A stretch of DNA of 64,000 nt from Streptomyces ochraceiscleroticus (GTDB taxonomy: Bacteria; Actinomycetota; Actinomycetes; Streptomycetales; Streptomycetaceae): the NCBI RefSeq assembly GCF_000720485.1, contig NZ_JOAX01000004.1, positions 124,001 to 188,000 on the forward strand, written 5' to 3'. The translations under genes and the position numbers were made by a program. Under the pieces are notes generated by a model. It was not told where the DNA came from and did no database searches. It worked only from the letters and a program-made list of their open reading frames with translations. Shown piece after piece: positions 26,757 to 35,102 of the stretch (the first letter of the stretch is position 1; each line of letters opens with the position of its first letter).

Positions 26757-28347
26757 CGCCCTGCTCCACCGGTCTCTCGGCGCGAACCGGGCCCCGGACC
26801 GGGTTCCTGCTGCCGAGCCAACCGAGGAGGAACGCCGCGGGTACGGAGAGCAGGCCCGGAGCGCGGAACGGGTACCAATGGAAATCCGCCTCCGGCATGA
26901 GCGCGTACGCGGATCCGGACACGGTGGGAGAGAACATCGTGAGGACGGTGCACAGCAGCAGCCCCCCGTAGACGGACCACAACAGCCCTCTGCGGTTGAA
27001 CCCCGGCCAGAAGAAAGAGTAGACGAGCACCGGGGCCACGCATGTCGCCGCGACGCTCATCGAGAAGATGGCCAGGAACTCCACCGAATACCGGTGAGCG
27101 GCCGCGGACAGCGTCAGGCCCATGGCACCCAGGACGACGATGGCCAGACGCAGCGCCCGCACGTGTCGCCTGGTGGCGCGCGGACCGTCGGCACGCGCGA
27201 ACACATCGTGCGCGAGGGTGACGGCGGCTGCGAACATCACGCTCGTTACGGTCGTGAGGATGACGAGGAAGGCGGCACACGCCACGGCGGTGATCAGCGC
27301 GACGCGCATGGCGGAGCCGTTCCCCAGGACATCGGAGGCCAGCAGGACCGGGGACGCCTGCCCGTTGTCGTCGACCCTACCGATGTCCCTGCCACCCACC
27401 ACGGCCGCGGCTGCGAAGCCGGTGGCGATCAGGAGGAGGAAGTAGGCACCGGTCAGTCCCACGGCGATGCTCATGGATCGCCGTGCCGAGCGCCCGGTGC
27501 GGGACGCGCCGACACGCAGGATCAGGTGGGGCATCACAGCCGTGCCGAGGATCACGACGATGTGATCGCTGATCATGTTGAGTGGCACGAGGCTCGAGAT
27601 GTGTGCCCAGAGCCCCGGGCTCAGATAGTCGTCGGGCGCCACGCTCTTGTCCACGGCGGCGGAGAGCAGGCTTCCGGCGTCCCACGAGAACTTGTTCAGG
27701 GACAGCACCACGAACACCGCGAGCGTCACCAGGGTGATGCCGACCTTGACCACGTGCATGCGGCTGGTGCCCTTGAGATCCGCCACCACGGCGAAGCAGA
27801 CGACGAGCCCACCCAGCAGGACCGTGCACAGCACCTGGGCCGCATCGGTCGACAAGCCGATCAGCATGGCCGCGATGATGCCGCCGGCCCGTAGCTGGAT
27901 CACCAGCATGGGAAGCGTGATCGCGAGCGTCACCACGGCCGCGGCGATGCACGGCGCCGGCCCGGATGCCCGCAGGGAGAAGAGGCCGCCGAGTGTGTAG
28001 CGGCCACTGTTGCGGACCTTCTGAGCGAGGAGCAGCAGCAGACCGAGGGCGAGGACGCTGTCGACGGCGGAGGCGTACCCGTCGTAGCCGAAGAGAGCGA
28101 TGGCTCCGGACGTCGCGAACAGCGTAAGGACGGAGATCTGTTCGCCGGCCATGGCAAACCCGTTGAACACCGGTGACAGGGACCGGTCAGCGACGTACAG
28201 CCCTTCCGGGTGGTCGTCGTGGGTGGCCAGCGTGACCACCCACAGCAGAGCCAGACCGATGAAGACCAAGAAGGCGACCACCACCGGACCTCTCGCCGCC
28301 GAGCCGATCGGGTCGTGTACGCCCGAGCTCAGGAGGTACCAGGTCAC
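26749..28347 (-). CDS. Sodium:solute symporter (SSS family, ActP/monocarboxylate-type)
   Basis: A 532-aa membrane protein with about 13 hydrophobic segments. After TM1 comes LYVADRSLSPVFNGFAMAGEQISVLTLFATSGAIALFGYDG, the conserved first-core region of acetate/monocarboxylate permeases, and later TVTSVMFAAAVTLAHDVFAR. The GTG at 28347 overlaps the stop of the DUF485 gene (GTGA), the standard partner of ActP-type permeases. A much longer open frame upstream is antisense and shadow. Its 3' end overlaps the convergent SpoIIE gene by 8 bp. It probably imports a short-chain carboxylate. Confidence 0.9.
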   Translation of the reverse strand: MTWYLLSSGVHDPIGSAARGPVVVAFLVFIGLALLWVVTLATHDDHPEGLYVADRSLSPVFNGFAMAGEQISVLTLFATSGAIALFGYDGYASAVDSVLALGLLLLLAQKVRNSGRYTLGGLFSLRASGPAPCIAAAVVTLAITLPMLVIQLRAGGIIAAMLIGLSTDAAQVLCTVLLGGLVVCFAVVADLKGTSRMHVVKVGITLVTLAVFVVLSLNKFSWDAGSLLSAAVDKSVAPDDYLSPGLWAHISSLVPLNMISDHIVVILGTAVMPHLILRVGASRTGRSARRSMSIAVGLTGAYFLLLIATGFAAAAVVGGRDIGRVDDNGQASPVLLASDVLGNGSAMRVALITAVACAAFLVILTTVTSVMFAAAVTLAHDVFARADGPRATRRHVRALRLAIVVLGAMGLTLSAAAHRYSVEFLAIFSMSVAATCVAPVLVYSFFWPGFNRRGLLWSVYGGLLLCTVLTMFSPTVSGSAYALMPEADFHWYPFRAPGLLSVPAAFLLGWLGSRNPVRGPVRAERPVEQGVI

Positions 28348-28703
28348 CGCGTCACCGCCCGGGACGCGTCCGCCGGAGAGGCACCCGAGGCCCCGGGCGT
28401 CGGAGGCCGTTCGAGGGGGTCGCACACCCGCGTCGCCCGGTTCTCGTACCACCAGACGCTGCCGGCGAAGACGCCGAGTTGAAGGACTCCCCAGCCGAGG
28501 CCCAGCGTGAGCCGACCGTACACGGGAGCCGCGGCGAGCTCGGCGGCACAGGACAGCACGACACCGACGGCGAAAGGCACCGCGTTGAGGGCAAGAAACA
28601 CCCGCTGGGCCCGGTGCACGGCGTGGCGGTGAAGGTCGGCGCGTTGCGGACGGACGTCCGTCACCGACTCGTCGGGCGGCTTCGGAACGAAGTAGGAGCG
28701 CAC
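28344..28703 (-). CDS. DUF485-family small membrane protein
   Basis: A 119-aa protein with two predicted membrane spans (VFLALNAVPFAVGVVLSCAA and LGLGWGVLQLGVFAGSVWWY) followed by the short RATRVCDP stretch, the usual shape of DUF485 proteins encoded directly before ActP-like symporters. It is translationally coupled to the symporter and probably needed for its assembly or stability. Divergence from the canonical DUF485 core lowers certainty a little. Confidence 0.78.
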   Translation of the reverse strand: MRSYFVPKPPDESVTDVRPQRADLHRHAVHRAQRVFLALNAVPFAVGVVLSCAAELAAAPVYGRLTLGLGWGVLQLGVFAGSVWWYENRATRVCDPLERPPTPGASGASPADASRAVTR

Positions 28704-28817
28704 GGAACTCTCTTGTAAGTAAAGGTGCGGGGGTACAGGACGTGGTGGTGGTGAACCGGTCGTCGGAGAGCGGAGGCGTCTTGGAACGGTCAGGGGCCAC
28801 AGGCACCGAGCCGACGG

Positions 28818-30164
28818 TCAGGCCACAGGCACCGAGCCTCGTCGGGCATTGCGTCGGCTTCCGTTGACGAGATCGTTGAAACGGTCGACGGCCCAGATGG
28901 TGCGCAGTCCCAGCGGGCCCATCATCATCGGACGAGGGAACGTTGGCTTCTTCATCCACAATCCCTCCAAGTCTTCGTGTCGCTCGCCGTCGACGATCAG
29001 ATCGGCGATGAGGGACCCGACATAGGGCGCTTGAGCCAGACCGTGGCCGTTGCAGGCCATCGAGTAGAAGATGTTGTCGTCGATCTGCCCCGCGAGCGGA
29101 AGCCAGGACGAGGCGATCGCGATCCATCCTCCCCACGCACGATCGATCGCGACGTCGGAGAGAGCCGGAAACCGCGTCGCGAAGGCTTCCGCGAGTTCTT
29201 CGACGAGCGACGGGTCCGGCTCCTTCTGCGGGAGTGGATAAGTCGTGCCGCGCTCGAGCCGCCGGACGCCGAACACAATGGTGTTGCGCGGCGTCAGGCG
29301 GTAATTTTCCATGATGTTGTGCTGGGTGACGAGTCCCGACCGACTCGTCCACCCCAGTGCAGCCAAACGGGCAGGATCGATGGGCTGAGTCTCCACCTCG
29401 ATGACCCAGATGGGCACGGAGAGCCGTGGAGGAGTGATGTCCCACTCTCCCGCGTACGCGTTCGTCGCCAGAACCACTTTGTTCGCCCGCACCTGGCCCT
29501 GAGGAGTGGTCAGAACTACCTGACCGCGGTCGCGCGTGATGTCGGTGACCTTCGTCTGCTCGAAGACTCGCGCGGACGAGCCGAGCAGTGCGCGGCGCAC
29601 CCCCAGGGTGAACCTGCCGGGGTTCATCATTCCCCCGACCATCTCGCGCATCCCGCCGAGGAATCCGCGCGGGATTCCGAGCTCTTCGCTCGTGCCCAGT
29701 TCCACCTGGCAGCCGGCGCGCTGAAGAATCTTGGTCACGCGGCGCACTCGGCCCATCTGTCCACGCGACACCGCCGCGAAGCAGTTGCCCGTCGGTTCGT
29801 AGTCGCAGTCGATGCCGTGCGTCTTGATGAGGTCTTCCACGTGGTGCGCGGCGTGCTCGGCAAGCCGGATCATGCCGGGCATCTTCTTGCGGTAGAGCAG
29901 ATTGAGGAGCTGGAGGTCCCCGCCCGGAGCACCCGCCACTTGCCCTGCGTTGCGGGAGCTGGCGCCGTGTCCGCAGAACTCGGCCTCCAGCAGCACCACA
30001 TCTTGACCATGTTCGGCCAGCCGCAGCGCCGTCGACATGCCTCCGAGGCCGCCGCCGACAACCGCGACGTCACAGGTGAGGTCGCCGGTCAGGCCCGGCA
30101 GGATGTCTGCGGGCGGATCGACCCAGCCGCTGAAGGTGGTGTACTCGACGTTGTGGGTCTTCAT
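28818..30164 (-). CDS. FAD-dependent amine/amino acid oxidoreductase (DadA / PuuB / OrdL type)
   Basis: A 448-aa flavoprotein with the N-terminal FAD motif VAVVGGGLGGMSTALRLAEHGQDVVLLEA near residue 34 and a glycine-rich FCGHGASSRNAGQVAG segment characteristic of gamma-glutamylputrescine oxidase-like enzymes. The C-terminal DNIFYSMACNGHGLAQAPYVGSLIADLI closes the FAD site. It oxidises a C-N bond to an imine, releasing an aldehyde and amine after hydrolysis. The ATG at 30164 follows GAGGAG. With the PuuA-like and PuuD-like genes at 38.7-40.9 kb it could complete a gamma-glutamylated amine route; sarcosine- or D-amino-acid-like substrates are alternatives. Confidence 0.87.
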   Translation of the reverse strand: MKTHNVEYTTFSGWVDPPADILPGLTGDLTCDVAVVGGGLGGMSTALRLAEHGQDVVLLEAEFCGHGASSRNAGQVAGAPGGDLQLLNLLYRKKMPGMIRLAEHAAHHVEDLIKTHGIDCDYEPTGNCFAAVSRGQMGRVRRVTKILQRAGCQVELGTSEELGIPRGFLGGMREMVGGMMNPGRFTLGVRRALLGSSARVFEQTKVTDITRDRGQVVLTTPQGQVRANKVVLATNAYAGEWDITPPRLSVPIWVIEVETQPIDPARLAALGWTSRSGLVTQHNIMENYRLTPRNTIVFGVRRLERGTTYPLPQKEPDPSLVEELAEAFATRFPALSDVAIDRAWGGWIAIASSWLPLAGQIDDNIFYSMACNGHGLAQAPYVGSLIADLIVDGERHEDLEGLWMKKPTFPRPMMMGPLGLRTIWAVDRFNDLVNGSRRNARRGSVPVA

Positions 30165-30207
30165 CTGATTGCTCCTCGGGAATGCGCTCTGGTCCTTGGC
30201 GCGTTGC

Positions 30208-30900
30208 TCAGGCCCGAGCAGCGCTGTGTTCGTTCGAAGCCGGTTCCGCACCCGTCGCCACGTTGTGGTTGTGCAGAGCGCGGTAGGCGAGGAAGTACAC
30301 GAACATCTGGAATCCCCACGTGGTGAGAGCGAGGATGTAGTGGGTGGTGCGGTGCTCGTCGTCCGGGATCGGGAAGAAGTCGTATATGAGCGCGATGGCG
30401 GTCCCCGCGGCGGTAGCGAGCGCAGCACCGATGGCCAGGCCCTTGGCACGAATCTTCCAGAGCCGCCATGAGAAATAGGCGAGGAACAGGGTCGTGAGCA
30501 CGTTGACGATGACGTAGTACGTTGCCGGGCCGACGTGAAGCTCATGACTGCGGAACTGCTGGAGATACAGCCCGGCGACGATGGCCAGCGCAAACACGCT
30601 GATGTCGACCGCCAACGTCGGCTTGTACCGGTGCGTGACTCGCATCAGGCCCATGATGAGAATCAGGGTGATGCCCACCGATCGCGAGAAGGCATCGAAG
30701 AAGTACGCGATGGAGTACAGGAAGCTGCCCGGGTCGCCTCCGAGGAGGGACCAGACGAGGAAGTTCGAGCCGGACGTGGCGACGATCATCCATTCCAGGC
30801 CGAGCAGGTAGTTGCCGTACCGTCGAATGAATCTCCATCCGTAGAAGAATCCGGTGAAGATCATCCAGAGATCGGCGAGCATGAAGAGCAGTTCTTTCAT
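30208..30900 (-). CDS. Polytopic membrane protein of unknown function
   Basis: A 230-aa protein with about six to seven hydrophobic segments, including LLFMLADLWMIFTGFFYGW, FLYSIAYFFDAF, VDISVFALAIVAGLYL, YYVIVNVLTTLFLAYF and ILALTTWGFQMFVYFLAYRAL. The C-terminus is hydrophilic and His/Asn rich. I do not recognise a family. It lies 43 bp upstream of the FAD oxidoreductase and 109 bp downstream of an MFS transporter on the same strand, so it is probably co-expressed. A seven-helix sensor or an electron-carrying membrane subunit for the oxidoreductase are possibilities without direct support. Confidence 0.75.
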   Translation of the reverse strand: MKELLFMLADLWMIFTGFFYGWRFIRRYGNYLLGLEWMIVATSGSNFLVWSLLGGDPGSFLYSIAYFFDAFSRSVGITLILIMGLMRVTHRYKPTLAVDISVFALAIVAGLYLQQFRSHELHVGPATYYVIVNVLTTLFLAYFSWRLWKIRAKGLAIGAALATAAGTAIALIYDFFPIPDDEHRTTHYILALTTWGFQMFVYFLAYRALHNHNVATGAEPASNEHSAARA

Positions 30901-31009
30901 GGTGTGCGGTTCCTTTGGGCCGGGCCTTTACTGCTGAGCAGAAGGCCAATCTGTGCAGGGGGTCGTTGAATTGCCTCGGACATGGATGCCGTCGGAGCGA
31001 GGGGCTGGT

Positions 31010-32488
31010 TCAGGACGCGGCACTTCCGGACCGCCGACCGGACCGAGCGCGTGAGATCAGCACGGTCACCACGACGAGCAGGGCGAGAACTCCCGACAGC
31101 CAGTAGCCGATGCCGTAGAGGCCCTTTGCGGCGACTTCGAGACCGGTTCCGGGCACCGGAACCAGGGAGGCGCTGAGGTCGCCGCTGACCAGTGCCGTGC
31201 CGAAGGCGAAACCCACGGCCATGAAGGTGCCGGCGGCACCGGCGGCCATTTCGGCCTTCTCCTCGGGCACTGCCAACTGCACCAGGGTGAAGCTGGCCGC
31301 GTAGCCGATTCTGCACCCGAGGCCCATTACGGCAGCGCCCACGAGGTGGTGCCACTGCTGGTCGTGCGCCACGGCGAGCCAGGCCAGTCCCGCTGCGCTG
31401 GTAAGCGCTCCGATGACGAAGACGGGCACACCACGGCCGTTGAACAAAGCGCGGTCGAGCACGGTGCCTCGGACCAGGAACGCCACCGCGAAGGGCGCCA
31501 TGAGCAAGCCGGTCTGCAGAGCGCTGAACCCGAGGCCGTAGGCGTCCGCCGGCCGAAGAACCTCAGGACTGATCTGGGCATACGTGCTGAGCAGGAGCAT
31601 GAAGGCTGAGTTCACCGCTGCGAACAGCGCGATGCACAAGCACGAAGCGGTGACCAGCGGAGCCTTCATCATGGCGACGTCGAACACCGCCGAGGACGAC
31701 TTGCGCTCGACGCGCACCCAGGCGATGCCACCGACGATGCCGACCACCAACGGAATGAGTGCCGCGCTGCCCCACACGAGGCCTTGCGTCAGAGTCAGGA
31801 GAATCGTCGCGACCCAGGCGATCATCCACACCGTGCCGAGTACTCCGATGCGGCCGGCGCGCTCGGCAGGCGGGGCGTGGGGAATCGTGGCGTACGACGC
31901 AACGGTCGTGGCCGCGCACACTGCGGCGAGGATGATGAAGAAGCTCCGCAGCGACAGGTTCTCGACGATGAAGCCGCCGCCGATCATGCCGACGACGATG
32001 CCGACACCGGTAGCGATGACCAGGACCGCGACCCCCACCGTGATGCCGTCCTCGCCGAGATTGCGACGCAGGAATCCGAGCGGAAGGAGCTGCGCCGCGC
32101 CACCGAAGCCCATCAGAATGCAGCCGGCCAGAAGGGTCGGATACGAGTCGCCGACGGCCGGAATGAGCGCGCCGACCGCGAGAAATGCGGACGCCGCCAC
32201 GGAGGCGCTCCGGTCGCCGTACAGATCGGCGAGGCGCGGCAACAGGATGAAGCCCGCTCCCCCGCCGAGGGTCAGCGCCGTGTAGAGCCACGTCGTCTCG
32301 GCCACTGTGGCGAGGCCGTACTGCGCCTGAATGACCGGCAGGAGCGGCGGCAGGATGAAGATGACGGCGTTGGTCAGGACGACCAGCAGCGCGCCTACAC
32401 CGATGAGCACCCCCTTGTGCGGCTTGTTCGGCGCAGGGCGAGAAGGCGCCTCGCCGGCGAGTCCGGCAGGTTGGTGGATCTCTGTCAT
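31010..32488 (-). CDS. MFS transporter
   Basis: A 492-aa protein with about 12-14 hydrophobic segments and MFS hallmarks: PRLADLYGDRS between TM2 and TM3, and GCILMGFGGAAQLLPLGFLRRNLGEDG after. The central loop is polar (VERKSSSAV). It looks like the drug:proton antiporter-2/EmrB-type or organic-solute exporters rather than sugar symporters. It is divergently transcribed from the TetR gene at 32900, with the candidate operator between, a layout seen for both efflux pumps and catabolic importers. Confidence 0.87.
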   Translation of the reverse strand: MTEIHQPAGLAGEAPSRPAPNKPHKGVLIGVGALLVVLTNAVIFILPPLLPVIQAQYGLATVAETTWLYTALTLGGGAGFILLPRLADLYGDRSASVAASAFLAVGALIPAVGDSYPTLLAGCILMGFGGAAQLLPLGFLRRNLGEDGITVGVAVLVIATGVGIVVGMIGGGFIVENLSLRSFFIILAAVCAATTVASYATIPHAPPAERAGRIGVLGTVWMIAWVATILLTLTQGLVWGSAALIPLVVGIVGGIAWVRVERKSSSAVFDVAMMKAPLVTASCLCIALFAAVNSAFMLLLSTYAQISPEVLRPADAYGLGFSALQTGLLMAPFAVAFLVRGTVLDRALFNGRGVPVFVIGALTSAAGLAWLAVAHDQQWHHLVGAAVMGLGCRIGYAASFTLVQLAVPEEKAEMAAGAAGTFMAVGFAFGTALVSGDLSASLVPVPGTGLEVAAKGLYGIGYWLSGVLALLVVVTVLISRARSGRRSGSAAS

Positions 32489-32758
32489 GGTTCTCTCCAG
32501 TTCCCGATCAGAGGTGGCTGATCAGACATGGCCCGGGAGCCCGGCCCCGATGGCGGTCCGGCTCGTTGCGGATGCGTTGGGCGACGCCTCGGTACAACGG
32601 GTTGAGTGCCTCGACGCCATGTGCTCGGTCCGCGCGAACAAGGCGCCTGCACGCTTGGTCCGTTCTTCGTCACGGCAGGTTCGTTCTCGAGAAAGGGCTG
32701 GTCCGCGCTGGAGAGGCGCCGGGCCGCCTTGTGATCCGTCTCATACGCTAAGGCGAAG

Positions 32759-32788
32759 TTAGTCAGCTGTTCAAGACGCGCGACTAAG
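32759..32788. promoter_or_regulatory. Candidate operator of the 30-bp TTAGTCA-N15-TGACTAA family, site 1
   Basis: TTAGTCA at 32759-32765 and CGACTAA at 32781-32787 form an inverted repeat. The same 30-bp layout occurs at 41620-41649 and 42751-42780. It sits in the 411-bp divergent region (32489-32899) between the MFS and TetR genes, 112 bp before the TetR start, in a locally AT-rich stretch. No gene was seen in the rest of this region. Confidence 0.65.
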
Positions 32789-32860
32789 AAAATTCACTGC
32801 CCGGCCGCAACAACCGTCGACGACAGGCGCAACTGCTAAGCTGGGTGCTGACTTAATCAA

Positions 32861-32880
32861 GCGTCCAACTGAGTGGACGC
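32861..32880. promoter_or_regulatory. Perfect palindrome directly upstream of the TetR gene
   Basis: GCGTCCA, six bases, TGGACGC: a perfect 7-bp inverted repeat ending 19 bp before the GTG start and 8 bp before the GGGAGGA ribosome-binding site. It could be a second operator for autoregulation or a leader hairpin. It differs from the 30-bp family, although a weak TTAATCA half-site overlaps its left edge (32854-32860). Confidence 0.45.
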
Positions 32881-32899
32881 GTTGCACCGGGAGGATTTC

Positions 32900-33508
32900 G
32901 TGCCACGGATCTCCGTCGCCCAACGGCGTAGCGACTTCATCAACGCCGCCGTGGAAGTCATCGCGGTCTACGGCATCGAAGGCGCAACGACCCGACGGAT
33001 TGCCGAGCAGGCTCAGGCGAACCTGGCGATGCTGCACTACTGCTATGACTCCAAGGAGGACCTCTTCGCCGATGTCTACGATTTCGTGGCCGGCAAATTC
33101 CGCGAGGTGCTCAAGGACAGTGATCCGCACGCCAACCTGGCGGACACGGCTCGCCAGCTCCTGCGCGGTGTCATGGAGTGCTACCTCGAGTCGGCCAACT
33201 TCGCCGCGGCGACGCTGGAACTCATCAGCTGGGCACGGCGTCAGCACGGAGACCGCGGTATCGCGGTGTACGACCAGGCCCTGGAGACTGCGCGTACTGC
33301 GCTTCGCGGCGCCACCTCGGACCACCCGGTCGACGCAGAAACCATCGACCAGATCGCTTATGTCATCGCCGCTTTGGCTGACGGTTTCGCCCTGAACTGG
33401 ATGACCTACGGGGATCGGTCTGCCGCAACGGAACAGATGGAAATCGCCGTCTCCGTACTGGAGAACTGGCTCACGGTTCGGCTCGGATCTTCACCTGCGG
33501 CGCTGTGA
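32900..33508 (+). CDS. TetR family transcriptional regulator
   Basis: A 202-aa regulator. The N-terminal helix-turn-helix reads RRSDFINAAVEVIAVYGIEGATTRRIAEQAQANLAMLHYCYDSKEDLFADV, a standard TetR layout. The C-terminal ligand domain (ATLELISWARRQHGD, YVIAALADGFALNWMTYGD) is helical. An in-frame GTG at 32873 exists, but the GTG at 32900, five bases after GGGAGGA, is preferred. It lies centrally among the amine/ketone catabolic genes and is the only regulator of that cluster, so it is the natural candidate to bind the three 30-bp repeats. The ligand is unknown, probably a pathway intermediate or CoA ester. Confidence 0.92.
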   Translation: MPRISVAQRRSDFINAAVEVIAVYGIEGATTRRIAEQAQANLAMLHYCYDSKEDLFADVYDFVAGKFREVLKDSDPHANLADTARQLLRGVMECYLESANFAAATLELISWARRQHGDRGIAVYDQALETARTALRGATSDHPVDAETIDQIAYVIAALADGFALNWMTYGDRSAATEQMEIAVSVLENWLTVRLGSSPAAL

Positions 33509-33566
33509 TGGGCTCATGAACGCCGCCGCACTCGAGCTGCTGCCCCTCGTCAGGGGTGTGCACGGC

Positions 33567-33590
33567 GGGAGGCCCGGGGCCGGGCCTCCC
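33567..33590. terminator. Bidirectional hairpin terminator between TetR and ALDH genes
   Basis: GGGAGGCCC (33567-33575), six bases, GGGCCTCCC (33582-33590): a perfect 9-bp GC stem between the convergent TetR stop (33508) and ALDH stop (33611). A second small hairpin (CCCCT/AGGGG) precedes it at about 33543-33556. Confidence 0.75.
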
Positions 33591-33610
33591 ACAGAGCGTG
33601 TGTGGTGTGG

Positions 33611-35074
33611 TCACAACGGCAGGTCGGGCGAGTCGACGCCGACGACCCGGTCGCCGCAGAAGACGCGCACCGACTCCGCCGGCCCGTGGCCGCCGATGCC
33701 GGCCGGGCCCCAGAAGCTCTGAGCCGACTCCTCACCGAGGTCGGCGAGCTTGGCGCCGTTGACGCGCACCTCGCCGGACATGACGCGGGAGCCGACGTCG
33801 ATCGCGCGGTCGGTGTCGGCGCCGAACACGTAGGCATCGAGGCCCGAGGGATTGGCGTTGGCGAAACGCAACGCCTGTTCGGTGGAGTCCACGGCGTGCA
33901 GAGAGACGACCGGACCGAACAGCTCGGCGGTGGCCCGAGCAGGGTCGGCACCGGCGGCGATCGTCGGCGACATGAAGAAGCCGTCGAGATCGGGCAGTTG
34001 GGCGGGTTGGCGGATGCTCGCCCCGAGATCACGCAGCCCCTCGATCCTGCTCTGGAGGGTCTGGAAGTGCGGCGCATTGGAGATCGGGCCGATCTGGACG
34101 TCCTCGTCGAGAGAGTGGCCGACGACGAGCTTGGTGATCCGCTCGGTCAACGCCTCGAGAAGAGGGTCGACCAGGCTGCGGTGCGCGAGGATCTTGCCCG
34201 GCCCCTCACACCACTGACCGTTGAGCTTGGTCATGCCGTCGAGGATGCCGTCGGCGGCGACGTCGAGGTCGGCATCGTCCAGCACGAGCACCGGATTGTT
34301 GCCGCCGAGCTCCAGTTGCAGGACCTTGAAGTCCTCCGCGCCGGCCCGCGCGATGGCGCGGCCCGCGGCCGGTCCGCCGGTGAACGAGACGATCTTGATG
34401 CGCGAGTCGGCAGTCAGCCTGGCGCCGACGTCACCACCGCCGTGCACGAGCTGCAGCGCGCCGCTGGGCAGGCCCGCCGCGAGGAAGCACTCGACGATGA
34501 TCTGCGCGCTGCTGGGCGCGTGCTCCGAGGGCTTGAGGATGACGGGGCAGCCCGCCGCGATCGCGCTGGCCATCTTGGCGGCGGGAATGAAGCTCGGACC
34601 GTTCCACGGTGTGAGGATCGCGGCCGGCCCCCACGGCACCTTGTGGAGGCGGACGTCGCGGCCGCCGGCCGACAGCGCGGTGACGCGCGGGATGTTCACC
34701 AGGTCCGACGCCGACGCCCGGATCCTCGCGGGCAGGAAGGCCGCGACCTTGCGCGTGACGCTGATGGGCGTGCCGCTGGTCAGCGAGTCCGTCCGCGCGA
34801 TGTCCTCGGCACGGGTCTCGATGATCTCGGCCACGCGCTCGAGCATGTCGGCGCGCTCACGCCGGGCGTCCTCGCCCCAGTGGCCGATGTCGTACACGCG
34901 CTCCGCGTGCCGCAGCGCCCGGTCGAGATCGTCGGGTGCTGTCGTGACGAGGCGGTGGATGGGCTCGCGCGTGTTGGGGTCGACGTTCCAGGCGTCATCG
35001 GCCGTCGGGCACTCGCTCCAGTCGTCGGCGATGTAGTTCACCGGCTGGGGGATCGTGATTTCGTTGCTCGCCAT
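33611..35074 (-). CDS. Aldehyde dehydrogenase
   Basis: A 487-aa NAD(P)-dependent aldehyde dehydrogenase. Motifs are TPWNGPSF, LKPSEHAPSSAQ, VSFTGGPAAGR, LQLELGGNNPVLV with the general base, and the catalytic Cys in LNGQWCEGPGK. The ATG at 35074 follows GAGGTGAGC; the frame is open about 17 codons further but without a better start. It lies 28 bp after the alcohol dehydrogenase gene, so the two can act in series: alcohol to aldehyde to acid. In a cyclic-ketone route this would be the omega-oxo acid dehydrogenase; in a gamma-glutamylamine route, the PuuC step. Confidence 0.9.
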   Translation of the reverse strand: MASNEITIPQPVNYIADDWSECPTADDAWNVDPNTREPIHRLVTTAPDDLDRALRHAERVYDIGHWGEDARRERADMLERVAEIIETRAEDIARTDSLTSGTPISVTRKVAAFLPARIRASASDLVNIPRVTALSAGGRDVRLHKVPWGPAAILTPWNGPSFIPAAKMASAIAAGCPVILKPSEHAPSSAQIIVECFLAAGLPSGALQLVHGGGDVGARLTADSRIKIVSFTGGPAAGRAIARAGAEDFKVLQLELGGNNPVLVLDDADLDVAADGILDGMTKLNGQWCEGPGKILAHRSLVDPLLEALTERITKLVVGHSLDEDVQIGPISNAPHFQTLQSRIEGLRDLGASIRQPAQLPDLDGFFMSPTIAAGADPARATAELFGPVVSLHAVDSTEQALRFANANPSGLDAYVFGADTDRAIDVGSRVMSGEVRVNGAKLADLGEESAQSFWGPAGIGGHGPAESVRVFCGDRVVGVDSPDLPL

Positions 35075-35102
35075 GGAGCTCACCTCTGCATTCACTCGTC
35101 GG

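Noticed and set aside
28348..29445. Upstream extension of the symporter frame
   Set aside because: The added ~366 residues are Arg/Pro-rich, overlap the DUF485 gene and part of the FAD gene, and the GTG at 28347 with a 4-base overlap gives the normal symporter N-terminus.
28818..30164. Sarcosine oxidase or D-amino-acid dehydrogenase as a firm name
   Set aside because: The FAD fold is shared; the SSRNAGQ-type segment and the context favour a PuuB-like enzyme but do not prove a substrate, so no gene symbol was given.
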